A stretch of 64,000 nucleotides of DNA from Papiliotrema nemorosa (taxonomy: Eukaryota; Basidiomycota; Tremellomycetes; Tremellales; Rhynchogastremaceae). The translations under genes were made by a program, and so were the position numbers. Location of the stretch: positions 186,001 to 250,000 of the forward strand of contig JASKOT010000020.1 in assembly GCA_032158125.1 (NCBI GenBank). The letters are read 5' to 3'. Shown here one piece after another: positions 14,904-25,251 of this stretch. Positions within the stretch are counted from its first letter, which is position 1. The number at the start of each line of letters is the position of its first letter. The notes under the pieces are model-generated. The model ran no database searches, had not been told where the DNA came from, and saw only the letters and a program-made list of their open reading frames with translations.

Positions 14904-16879
14904 CTACATGCCCTTCCCACCCATGTATATCGAGTAGAAACAAATGGCACCTACATGCGAAGCAAAAGTCACTGCCGTCGTCCATTTGAACGAGCCGGCA
15001 TTCGAAAAGATCAAAGTCATGACGAACCGCAACAATTCGAAGAGGTTTTCGAGGGCAGACTGGAGTGCGGTCAGGCGATTTCGTCGAGGATGGTCAGCCA
15101 GGGAGAGCTGCAGCTGTTTGATCTGTGCTAGGTTGAACGACGTGGACCCTCCGCGAGTTACAACGATACCTGAGTATCAGCGAACGCGAAGCCATGTTTG
15201 ACTCTGCACTGACCAGTGATCATTATGACTGTATTCCACATCGGTGCAGCGGGAAGGAAGAACATGGCAATGGAGGGAGCGATGGTTATCGCTGCAAACC
15301 ACAAGGACGCGAAAGCAGTCTTCCTCGTGCCGAGGCGCCGCTCGATGAAAGGCTCAGCGGATGTGCCGATAATCGAGGTGATCAAGCATCCAGCCTAGCA
15401 GTCAGTGGGAGCTCATGAGCCCGAGCATACCCTGAAGAGAGAGATGTAGCCATCATCCCAACCTCGAGACAGCTTGAAATAGGAAACCCCGATCCCGTCT
15501 GATCCTCAGCTAAAGCTACCAGGTTCAACCATATCAAGCTTACCCATCTTCAGCGTGTCTAGATATCGTACCGTTGCTGCCATCGAAGCTGAGATGAATT
15601 TCGGGTCCTTGTCTTCCACACTCACTCCAGAATATAGGCAATGCAGCGAATTCGCGCCAAGCCCTCAGCTCCTCAAATAGGACGTGTCCAAAACGTCGAA
15701 CCTTACCTCCCTTGGGACCGGATGTACTCCCGAGAAAAGGTCTTTCTTCGACGTCCATCGCTTGTTGTGAAAGGACTTTTGCCCTCGACCTTCTCCTTCG
15801 CTCCATCTCGTCTGCCCGGAGGACGGGAAAGCGATGGTATACCATCTGTATCCAGACGTACTCTATCAAAGCTGAAGCCGCCGTCATCGCGATGAGAATG
15901 TAGCCAGTCTTGTTATATCCCACGGCGTACGTGAAAACTGACACCACCATCTGCCAGATGAGCGAACACTCTCCGGCGGTGAGGGTAGTTCACCGAAGGG
16001 AATATGCGAGATGCCATGCTGATGAGACGCATAGAAGCGTTGAGTTTAGTAAGAACAGCTGGATCCCCCTGAGCGATAGTGACCACCCTGGCAGTGAGTT
16101 CGGGACGTCACCTTGAGGGAGGACTCACCAATCTCTCTCCACCGCGACCTTCATCCCTGTTTGACACAGACTGATGACGCTAGAAGAGGCGATGGTCAAA
16201 ACGAGCAGTATCCAAGTGGAGATATTGTCACGAGTCGAACCTCTCAATCTAAATGAAACAGACGCGGTGGACTTGAAGGGACCAAGGAGGACTGGGATTC
16301 AATTCTAATCAAGGCAAAGGCGGAATCTCAGCGACTCACCTAGAAAGAGAGCATAATTGAGCATTTCTAAAGACTGCCTGCGTCAGGTGAAGCTTGCGGC
16401 GCGTGAGCGTGACCGACCTTGTGTATCGTGATGGTACCCCTCACAAATTTTACCCTGCTCATGCGATCCACCATCCCTCCGACATATCCAGAGCACACAA
16501 GACCCACAAGTTTCGTCGCGATGCCGACCAGTGAAGCTGGCGCTAGGGTGTCGACAAATATCTCTACGACTGTTGTGTCAGTCTGATACATCTCCGCAGA
16601 AGCAGAAGGAGGAGCCTTACGGAAGATGTATGAAGCAAAGGCATACAATGATGCGCCGAACATGCTTTAATGTCAGCTTGTACAGTGTACAGAGTCGCCT
16701 CAGCCTTGCCTCGAGGTATGTTGTAGCAGTAGACATGTCAGGGCCGTCTTGTCGACCCATGAACCAGATTTTTGATTTTCAACAACATCTTCGGGATCAT
16801 CTGATGCGGCGTGTCTGCGAGCCTGGCTTGGATCATTGATACTGGATGATGTCAGTAGAGGTGTCTGCTCGGTTGCCAT
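14904..16879 (-). CDS. Ferroportin-like (SLC40 family) metal exporter
   Basis: The protein fits the ferroportin/IREG (SLC40) family, which moves Fe2+ or related divalent metals out of the cytosol, across the plasma or vacuolar membrane. Family landmarks in order: acidic N-terminal tail (MATEQTPLLTSSS); the loop GGMVDRMSRVKFVRG, matching the family's 'GxxVDRxxRLKxVR'; the cytosolic loop with WREFAALPIF near 15650; EPFIERRLGTRKTAFASLWF; and the signature C-terminus (RRNRLTALQSALENLFELLR, then FKWTTAVTFASHVGAICFY). Several hydrophobic helices are visible. Start ATG at 16879; stop TAG at 14904-14906. The first intron (16665-16709) appears to use a GC donor. The neighbouring Zn2Cys6 gene is on the same strand; regulation by it is only a guess. 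Substrate is inferred from the family. Confidence 0.82.
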
Positions 16880-17463
16880 CGTTGGGCGACACAGAATGAG
16901 AGAGCAGACTAGGCGAGCCAGTGAGATACAAGGGAGAATGCCATGTCCATAGCACAATGACGGTCCTGATCAAAGGAACCAGTCCATGATCGCTGATCCC
17001 GGGGAAAAAAGGCCATCATGCGAAACGAGAGGAGCATTTTCGACAGGCTTCGCTGCTGTCAAGGGTGCATCAGCGGTCACTCGCTTCATTGACGAGCGTC
17101 TCTGAATTCTTCGCACATTCTCTCGACCTGTAGAGTGGGCCCAGTGAATCCTATGCACCTATGAGCAAAGCATGAAAGGTGTCCTTTCCTTGTACTAGTA
17201 TACGGGCGGAGATGGCCGACCCCCCCCCCCCCCCCCGGCGTGCGGAAGGACACTCCGACAAAACCGAAAAATGGCATCCCCTTCACGTGGTTTTCTTCCA
17301 CTGCCGCTTGACCCGTCATCAGAGAAGCACACCGACGAGGGGGGATCAATCCCATCTCTTCATCGACAACACCACCTCTTCTCTGACCAGACACCTCCTA
17401 TTCCCAGCCTACGCGGCACCTTTTACTGCTCAACTCCCCCCCCCTTTCAACCCCCACCCCATC
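16880..17463. promoter_or_regulatory. Divergent promoter region with long poly-C tracts
   Basis: The 584 bp between the ferroportin-like gene and KGD1 hold both promoters. They contain a 17-base C homopolymer at 17220-17236 and a 9-base C run at 17436-17444, followed by a pyrimidine-rich leader ending at the KGD1 ATG. Confidence 0.5.
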
Positions 17464-20400
17464 ATGTTACGCGCGGTTCCAAGGAATCTGCGCTCCCGTC
17501 TCTCCTCTTCTCGAACCCTTCCCACCTCGACCCTCGTCGCGAGACCATGCCTTGTATCTGCTTTCTCATCAAAACGAAGCTATGCGACAGAAGCAACACC
17601 TCCTAGCCCGAATGATCTTTTCGTCAATGGTGGAAACACCTACTACGCTGAAGAGTAGGTTGGCTATGACTCATCATCATCCAAGACTGACCATGCAGGA
17701 TGTACCGACACTGGAAAGAGGATCCCAAATCGGTCCATGTATCTTGGGCTACCTACTTTTCCGGACTCGACAAAGGTGTCCCATCTTCGTCCGCCTTTAG
17801 CCCTCCACCAGGTTTCGGTGTCGCAGCTGTTCCCGCCCCAGCCGATGGTAGCCCTCAAATGGATCTGCAGGGTGGAGGAGAGGTGACTGATTACCTGAAG
17901 GTGGGTTAGACTCCTTGATCTTTCGTTGAATCCAGGTACAACTCCTCATCCGAGCTTACCAAGTCCGAGGACACAACATTGCCAACCTTGACCCTCTCCA
18001 CATTTCAGACGCCGATCTCGACGCGAAAACCCCCCCAGAGTTGAAGCTCGACTACTACGGATGGACCGAGGAGGACCTCAAGAAGGAGTTTAACATCAAG
18101 AATGTCCTTCCGCGATTCGCCAGCGCCATGCCAGAGGGCAAGGCCACCTTGGGCGAGATCATTGCCGAGATGAAGAAGACCTACTGTGAGTTGACCCCCG
18201 GAAGCCCGCTCATGACAGGTCACCACATCGGTGTGCAGTATGTCCACATCACCGACCGAGGACAGTGTGATTGGATTCGAGAACGAGTCGAAATTCCCCA
18301 GCAATGGAAGTACACCACCGAAGAGAAGCGAATGATTCTCGACCGAACCATGTGGTCGGAACTCTTTGAAAAGTTTATCGCTTCCAAGTACCCCAACGAG
18401 AAGCGATTCGGTCTCGAAGGTTGCGAATCCCTCATACCCGGTATGAAGGCTCTTATTGATCGATCGGTCGATGCTGGTGTCAAATCCATTGTCATGGGTA
18501 TGCCGCATCGTGGTCGACTCAACGTCCTCGGTAACGTCATCCGAAAACCCATCGAGGCCATCTTGAACGAGTTTGCCGGTGCCGCCGACAAGGACGACTC
18601 TGGAGGAGGAGATGTCAAGTACCATTTGGGTGCCAACTATGTTCGACCCACCCCTTCGGGCAAGAAGGTTTCCCTTTCGCTCGTCGCCAACCCTTCGCAC
18701 TTGGAAGCTGAGGACCCGGTCGTTCTTGGAAAGACTCGAGCTATTCAACACTTTGAAGGTGACGAGGGAATTGCCAACAACGCCATGGCCGTCCTGCTCC
18801 ACGGTGACGCTGCCTTTGCCGGTCAGGGAGTCGTGTACGAGACCATGGGAATGCACTCGTTGCTCAATTATGGAACTGGAGGAACGATCCACTTGATTGT
18901 AAACAACCAAGTCGGTTTCACTACGGACCCTCGATTCTCTCGATCCACCCCTTACCCTTCGGATATCGCCAAGTCGATCGACGCGCCCATCTTCCACGTC
19001 AACGGTGACGACGTCGAGGCTGTCAATTTTGTCTGCACCCTCGCTGCCGATTGGCGAGCCAAGTTCAAGAAGGATGTCGTCATTGATATTGTTTGCTACC
19101 GACGATACGGACACAATGAGACCGATCAACCTTCGTTTACCCAGCCCACCATGTACAAAGCTATTCAAAAGCAACCCACTGTTCTGACGCTTTACACCGA
19201 TCAGCTCATCAAGGAGGGCACATTCTCCGAGAAGGAGATCGACGAGCACCGACAATGGGTCTGGGGAATGCTGGAAAAGGCGCACGATGGTAGCAAAAAC
19301 TACCAACCATCTGCTCGAGAATGGCTTTCGTCGTCTTGGGAGGGTTTCCCAACTCCCAAGGAGTTGGCCGAAAACGTCTTGCCTCATCACCCTACCGGAG
19401 CCGACGAACACACACTGAAGCGCATCGGTGAAGTCATTTCGTCGTTCCCAGAGGGGTTCACTCCTCACCGAAACTTGGCTCGAATTATTAGCACCCGAGG
19501 CAAGACTGTCGCCGATGGGTCCAACATCGACTGGGCCACCGCGGAGGCTCTTGCTTTCGGTACTCTTTGTCTTGAGGGTACTCACGTCCGAGTCTCAGGT
19601 CAAGATGTCGAGCGAGGTACCTTCTCTCAGCGACACGCCGTGGTCCACGACCAGGAGAACGAGAGCACATACGTACCCTTGAAGCACCTCGGCGGTGACC
19701 AAGGTTCATTCACAGTCACCAACTCCCACTTGTCCGAATTCGGTACCCTTGGTTTCGAATTGGGTTACTCGCTGGTCTCGCCCAACAGCTTGACTATCTG
19801 GGAGGCGCAGTTCGGTGACTTTGCCAACAATGCTCAGTGTATCATCGATCAATTCATCGCTGCCGGAGAGAGGAAATGGCTGCAGCGAACGGGTCTGGTG
19901 CTCAACTTGCCGCACGGTTACGATGGTCAGGGACCAGAGCACTCGTCTGGACGAATGGAGCGATTCCTGCAATTGTGTGACGATGAACCACGAGTCTACC
20001 CTTCGCCTGAGAAGTTGGACCGACAACATCAGGACTGCAACATGCAGGTTGTCTACCCAACGTGAGTAATCATATCGCATAACGGAAATACGTATTGACA
20101 TCTAGTACACCCGCCAACTACTTCCACGTCTTGAGGAGACAAAACAAGCGAGAGTTCAGGAAACCTGTAAGCTCATTTTATGGTAGCCTCTGAGAATGGC
20201 ACCTAATCTTCAGCTCATCGTCTTCTTCTCCAAAGCCCTCCTTCGACACCCTCAGGCTCGATCCACCATCGAAGACATGTCTGGTGACTCCGTCTTCCAG
20301 CGATACCTTCCAGAGCCTCATCCTGAGAACCTCGCCGCTCCCGATAAGATCCGACGACATATCTTGTGTTCCGGTCAGGTGTATTACCAACTCCTGAAGG

Positions 20401-20726
20401 AGAGGGAGGACAAGGGTATCACGGATGTTGCGATTTCTCGACTGGAACAACTCTCACCATTGCCATACGATCTCCTTACTCCTCACCTTGACAAGTACCC
20501 CAACGCAGATCTCGTCTGGGCCCAAGAAGAGCCGCTCAACAATGGTGCTTGGACATATGTTCAACCGCGATTGATCACCGCGCTGAAGGAGACTGAGCAC
20601 CACAAGGAGAAGGTCCCGATCTACGCGGGTAGGAAACCGTCCAGTTCCGTCGCTACGGGATCAAAACAGGCCCACAAGAACGAGGTGGCCATGATCAACG
20701 AGATGGCTTTTGCCGCGTCAGAGTAG
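17464..20726 (+). CDS. KGD1: 2-oxoglutarate dehydrogenase E1 component, mitochondrial
   Basis: E1 of the 2-oxoglutarate dehydrogenase complex. It decarboxylates 2-oxoglutarate with thiamine diphosphate and passes the succinyl group to the lipoyl arm of E2 in the TCA cycle. The N-terminus ([20 protein letters not shown]) is a typical Arg/Ser-rich mitochondrial presequence. Then come the N-terminal segment [20 protein letters not shown], the [14 protein letters not shown] active-site region, and [38 protein letters not shown] and a transketolase-like C-terminal half ([20 protein letters not shown]) follow. Five exons; the introns lie near 17653, 17900, 20062 and 20168, all GT-AG. Length is about 1,030 residues, normal for the family. 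A 526-residue open frame on the opposite strand is a shadow. Confidence 0.97.
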
Positions 20727-21189
20727 GCGATGGAGTAATGTAAAAAGGGAGAGTGGAATGTTTCTTGGTGACACTGTGTATACGTACCACTAAACATGCA
20801 TCATCATCTAGTCTGAAGTCTGACCGAGCGATTTGGTATCGGGTGAATCTTGAGCTTCTATTGTCTCGATGAGCGGTTTTACCTGATCAAGTCCTCCAAG
20901 TAGGGAAAGTCCCAGCAGCCCGGGGTTCTGGCTCAGGTCTCCAACTACAAAGCACAGGAATGTCAATGGGGTCCGAGAGATCCGATGTGCTTGATCATCA
21001 TGTCGTGATCACATGTCGTACGGCATGAATCAGACGAATGAGCAAAGAACCTTGAGTTTCTAGCTCGATTGCATCTCATTTCTATGACACCGAAAAGGAT
21101 AGACAAGAGACGAGGCATGGAGCAACTGAATGAATGAGGAAGCGAGTTTTCAAAGTTTTATTGCATGTCATGTATATAGTACAACAAGG

Positions 21190-21370
21190 GGACACGAGAC
21201 GAGAACGGAGAAAGCGAAAGGAGAAAAGGAAGGGTATGGGGTACAGGGCAGAAGAAGGGGAAGGGAGTGGAGAGAAAGAAAGAGAAAGACGATGAGAAGG
21301 GAAGAGAGAGGAAGGAAGAAGAGGGAGAAGGAGAAGAAAAGAGAAGAAAGAAGAAAGTAAGAAGGAAAAG
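21190..21370 (+). repeat. Polypurine (GA-rich) tract
   Basis: Roughly 180 nt of the + strand are almost wholly G and A, with only scattered pyrimidines. The tract lies in the 3' flank shared by two convergent genes. Such tracts can form triplex DNA, but that is only a possibility here. Confidence 0.7.
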
Positions 21371-21381
21371 AAACCCGACTT

Positions 21382-21456
21382 CGCACATTCGCCGAGTAAA
21401 ACGGTGACCTGCTTCATCTCTCTCTCTCTCGCACAACAACCGAGTAAAACGGTGAC
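21382..21456 (+). repeat. Imperfect direct repeat, period 48 nt
   Basis: The 17-mer CCGAGTAAAACGGTGAC occurs at 21392-21408 and again at 21440-21456. Each copy is preceded at similar spacing by TCGCACA, so the repeated unit is about 27 nt. A CT-rich microsatellite separates the copies. Confidence 0.8.
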
Positions 21457-21506
21457 TCTCGCCCTGCCCCTCTGGCCACTCTCACTCGTCGGGGTTTCTC
21501 ACCTTC

Positions 21507-22892
21507 TTACCTTCTTCTTGTTCTCTTTCCCGCTCCTACTCTGCGCCTTTGAGGAACTACCAAATCGGGGCGTCCCCCGTTGGTAGGTGCCCCTCGGGCT
21601 CCTTCTTCATCCTCATCCTCATCCTCCAACAACCCCGCTATGTCGTCTTCCTCTTTTCTCGCCTCTGCTTCTTCCCATCGCCTTCGGAGATCTTGGTCAA
21701 TGACCGAAATCACCGGAGGCGCTTCTTCAACTTCGAAAACCGGTTCCATGACCGGTTGTGGTATAGATTCGGGTAAAGGATGGAGTACCAGCTCGACTAC
21801 CGTCGTTGCTGATGCCGTTATTGCTTCGGCGTCAGCTTCGACTTGCCGCCATATGTCGGGGTTGAATATGGGGTATATCGGCTGGTAGTCGAGCGCGGCG
21901 GGGGAATGGAGATGGGGGTATGGGTGTTCGTCGTTGTCGTCATCGTCATCGACTTCCATTCCCCCACTGTAGAGGAGATGGTCGTCTTGGTCGTGAGGGG
22001 GGGACTGAGGGTGGGGGTGGGGGTATTCGTACATGTCGTCGTCGTCATCATCATTATCATCGAGCATGTCATAATCGACATGCTCGTTCGTGTCGTCGTG
22101 GTCGTATGATTTGGGTCGTTCTTCGACCCACTCCATTTCTTCGTCCCAACACCCCAAGAGGGAATCGACCGAGTCGATCGATCCCTCTTCTTCCTCCCAG
22201 GCCTTATCCACGTCCATGTCGGACGTGGCTGCCTCTTCCTCTGCTCCCTCTTGATCGACGTCGTAGTTGTCGACGTCGATATCTTCGGCCTCGACTCCAG
22301 GTCGAGGCCGCGCTTGTTTGGCGGCGATTGCCGCGTGTGCTTGCTCGAGGGTGCAAGAGAACGTGAATGCGAATGGCATTCCCGCGTTCTCTTGCCCCTG
22401 TCCTCGCTCGACCGCTCGGTGTCGGTGTTGACCTCGAGCCTTGTCGTTGATTTCGACTGTCCGTCAGCTCAATTCGCAATCTCGCGAGGCGAATGTGATT
22501 TACCCTGTTGAGGTCGAACTCCTCGAACGCGGGGGCGCTTGGCCCTCGCGTCTTGCGCCCTCTCTTCTGCCTCCTCTGCGTCTTCCCCCAACGCTTGGAG
22601 GTCTGAAAATCAGTTTTCGCCACTGGGACCATACGCGTGCCAACTTACATTTCCTCGCCCCAGCCTTGTCGGATGGGCCATCGAGGGGCTGAGGGGCGCT
22701 CATACCCCTCCTAGCAGACTCTTCCTCAGCCCACTGGTTGTAGGCGTCATAAGAAGGTCGCATTGTCACCGAGGCATAGTTGCCTCGGTGTTCGGCGATC
22801 TCGTCGATGATCGCGTCGGCTTGGTGGGCGGGGTAGGTGAGGACGTCGAGCTCGGGGGTGACGAGGGTGAGGGTGTGGAAATAAGAGGACAT
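21507..22892 (-). CDS. Hypothetical acidic protein
   Basis: I do not recognise this protein. Exon 1 begins at ATG 22892 (MSSYFHTLTLVTPELDVLTY). Two introns (near 22650-22605 and 22504-22459, both GT...CAG) join in phase to a last exon ending at 21507. The last exon has a short folded-looking stretch (FAFTFSCTLEQAHAAIAAKQ). It is then dominated by Asp/Glu runs and by repeated His-Pro motifs (EYPHPHPQSPPHDQDDH). The extreme C-terminus is basic (VPQRRRVGAGKRTRRR) and could be a nuclear localisation signal. An acidic nuclear or histone/RNA-related role is conceivable but unsupported. Confidence 0.65.
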
Positions 22893-23163
22893 TGTCGGTG
22901 TGGAAGGGGTGGGTTTGAAGTTGAAAGTTGAGTAGAAGAAGTGACAATGTCAAGTGTGTAACAAGTTGCAAGTGTAGTGACGAACGAACGTCAGGACCGT
23001 CAGTCGCCCTTTTGTACCTATCAACGAGGCAGCGAGCATATCATACAAGCGGGCATTCGCGGCGAATTTGGAAGTAGGCGAGACACGATGAGACAAGTTT
23101 TGATTCAGACCACAAATCACGGTGAAGCCATAGCTAGAAGCGGGATACATAGCGTACAATACA

Positions 23164-24947
23164 TCAAAACTAAGGTCGTCAGTGGTGCTGTGCATCGACG
23201 GGAGCGGGGATAGTCACGAAAGAGGAGATGTAAAGGAGAGAGACTCACTCTAATCTGGTATGAACCATTCGCTTTACTCAGGTACCGGACCCATTTGACG
23301 GATTGGTATCCACTCTTCTCAAACACCTTTAAGAATCGCACCAATAGTCCACTTGCGGTGAACATGACCACTGCATCATCAGTCTCAGGCAGGACATGTC
23401 GACGTACCCGAAAAGTCGACTTGAATAGGTGGTCGTGACCAGGGTTGACGATGTGTTGTCAAGGCAAGATCCGCTTCGGCGGTTAGTGTACACTCTTGTG
23501 CCCCTTGCATTCGGGGTATTCTATCGCTCAGTATTCCTTTTAGCCTATACACATACTTCCATATGATCATATTTTCTCCTGGGACATATTTGGCCTTGCC
23601 GACTCCGACTTTTGCGTTGACATTGGTCGTGTTGAGTGGCGTGGGGATCTTCAAAATCACATTATTCGCATTGAGCTTTGGATCAAACGCCGCTCGAAGA
23701 TGAATAGTGTACTCGACGCGCGACTTGGTAGGTTCGGTCACATGCGTCTGTAGTCGGAATGGGAGGTTGATGTTGGACGTTGATCGGTACCTCATGGTCA
23801 GTGGACGATTCAAGTGGCAACTCACTTCATCAACTCAAACTCGCCGTCTGGCGGTATGAACGAGATGGACCGATCCGTATCGAATTTGCCCAGTCGAACA
23901 CATTGATGGAACTGACAGTCGTCCAGCTCGACTGCATCCTCGGAACGTGGCCCAGAGTCGCCCCTACGAGAAGGTCAGTACGGCTCGCCAGGGTGGTGGC
24001 GTGGCTTACTTCTTTTGCAATACAAGCTTGTCGTTGAGACCAAACTTGCACTCAGGTGTTCCACTCAGATAAGCCCTCATGAGGATCTGACCATCCACAT
24101 CTGCTCGCAACACAGAGCCTAGCCGTCAATTGACAAAGTGAAGAGAAGTCGCGGACCTCACCCTCCTTGCTCATGAGCAGATTGACCGTCTCGATGACGT
24201 CCACAAACGCCTCATTCTTCCTATACTTGACATCGTTCCGCCTCCAAGATGTCGCACCAGTAGCTTGTATCGTAATTTTGGACGAGTCTTCGCGCTGCGA
24301 CGTGAGCAAAGCCGGCACGAGATCAGCTTACCACTGCCATCTCGGACTTGATGCTTTCCGTCGTAATGTACATCTTTAATGTGTCGATCTCCGAATTTTG
24401 GGGGTACCCAAAGTCCAAAATTTCATCCAGCAGCTCGTACAACAGGACAAAGTTGTTCTTGACACTCTCCTCGTCTAGCTTGCCAAAGTAGGCTCTACTG
24501 ATCTGGACAAAGCGGTAGAGGAACTCGAACACCAGCGCAGCCGACGCGTTGCATCTGTTTTGTGAGCTTTACAACATTAAAAAAAGAGTCAGAGCTCACT
24601 TTGTGACTCCAACAAGGTAGACATTGTTGATTCTGATATGGAAGAAAGAGGTGGACCCGAGGGTGATGATGGGCGAACGGACGTCGGGGTTTGAGATGAC
24701 TTGTATACGAAACACATCGGATATACTACGTCTACAAGCGGGTCAGCTGATGCCCAGGTTCTCTGGTAGCAGTGACACACTTTACATCTGTCCTGAACAG
24801 CCTCGAAATGAGCACCTGGACAATTTAGCTTTGGACCAATATCAACATGGAGTCGACAGAGCTCACCTCTCCCTTTTGGTTGAAGATGAAGAATGCCTGA
24901 GTTGTCAGCTCCACTCAGACTGATTAGGGTCAGCTCACCGAGATCAT
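23164..24947 (-). CDS. APM4: AP-2 clathrin adaptor complex, mu subunit
   Basis: Medium (mu) chain of the AP-2 adaptor, which binds cargo tyrosine motifs and the plasma membrane lipid PI(4,5)P2 in clathrin-mediated endocytosis. The N-terminal longin half reads [20 protein letters not shown] and continues with [20 protein letters not shown] and [20 protein letters not shown], which favours AP-2 over AP-1. The linker [20 protein letters not shown] and the C-terminal MHD half ([32 protein letters not shown]) follow. The first exon encodes only MIS (start 24947). The last appears to be a 6-nt exon giving Phe and TGA at 23164-23169. A divergent ValRS gene starts 304 bp away. Confidence 0.92.
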
Positions 24948-25251
24948 CTCTGACTCTGAACCTCTAGCCCAAGTTAAGATCAATCAGAGGCAGGTATAGT
25001 ATTGAAATGTGCAAGCTGCGTCTGTCCAGCCAGCTCGGGCGACAACAATGACGGGTAGATCCGAGGGACCCCGCGTACATATGCGGGTTCTGAAATGCCA
25101 CGTCATGAAAATACGTTATCAGTGAATCACAAAGTTGGATATCGACTCGCACCTCTCCAACCCACCTCCTTTGATACTGCAGAGCTGTTCTCACCTCGAC
25201 GACTCGAACAGCAGACAGGAGATCCCCAGACCAAGTACAAAAGGTCGCTGT
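24948..25251. promoter_or_regulatory. Divergent promoter, AP-2 mu / ValRS
   Basis: The 304 bp between the two ATGs serve both genes. No TATA box is evident. Because the ValRS may be made in two forms, the ValRS transcription start sites may lie on either side of its first ATG (25252). Confidence 0.4.

Larger units (their letters stand above)
20727..21506. other. Intergenic between convergent genes, with polypurine tract and direct repeat
   Basis: About 780 bp lie between the KGD1 stop and the stop of the minus-strand gene at 21507. A nearly pure G/A tract occupies about 21190-21370 on the + strand, and an imperfect direct repeat sits at 21382-21456. No coding exon is supported. Confidence 0.55.

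Noticed and set aside
18005..19585. 526-residue open frame on the minus strand inside KGD1
   Set aside because: It lies exactly opposite strongly conserved KGD1 codons and has no recognisable domain. Long antisense frames are expected from the codon bias of this genome.
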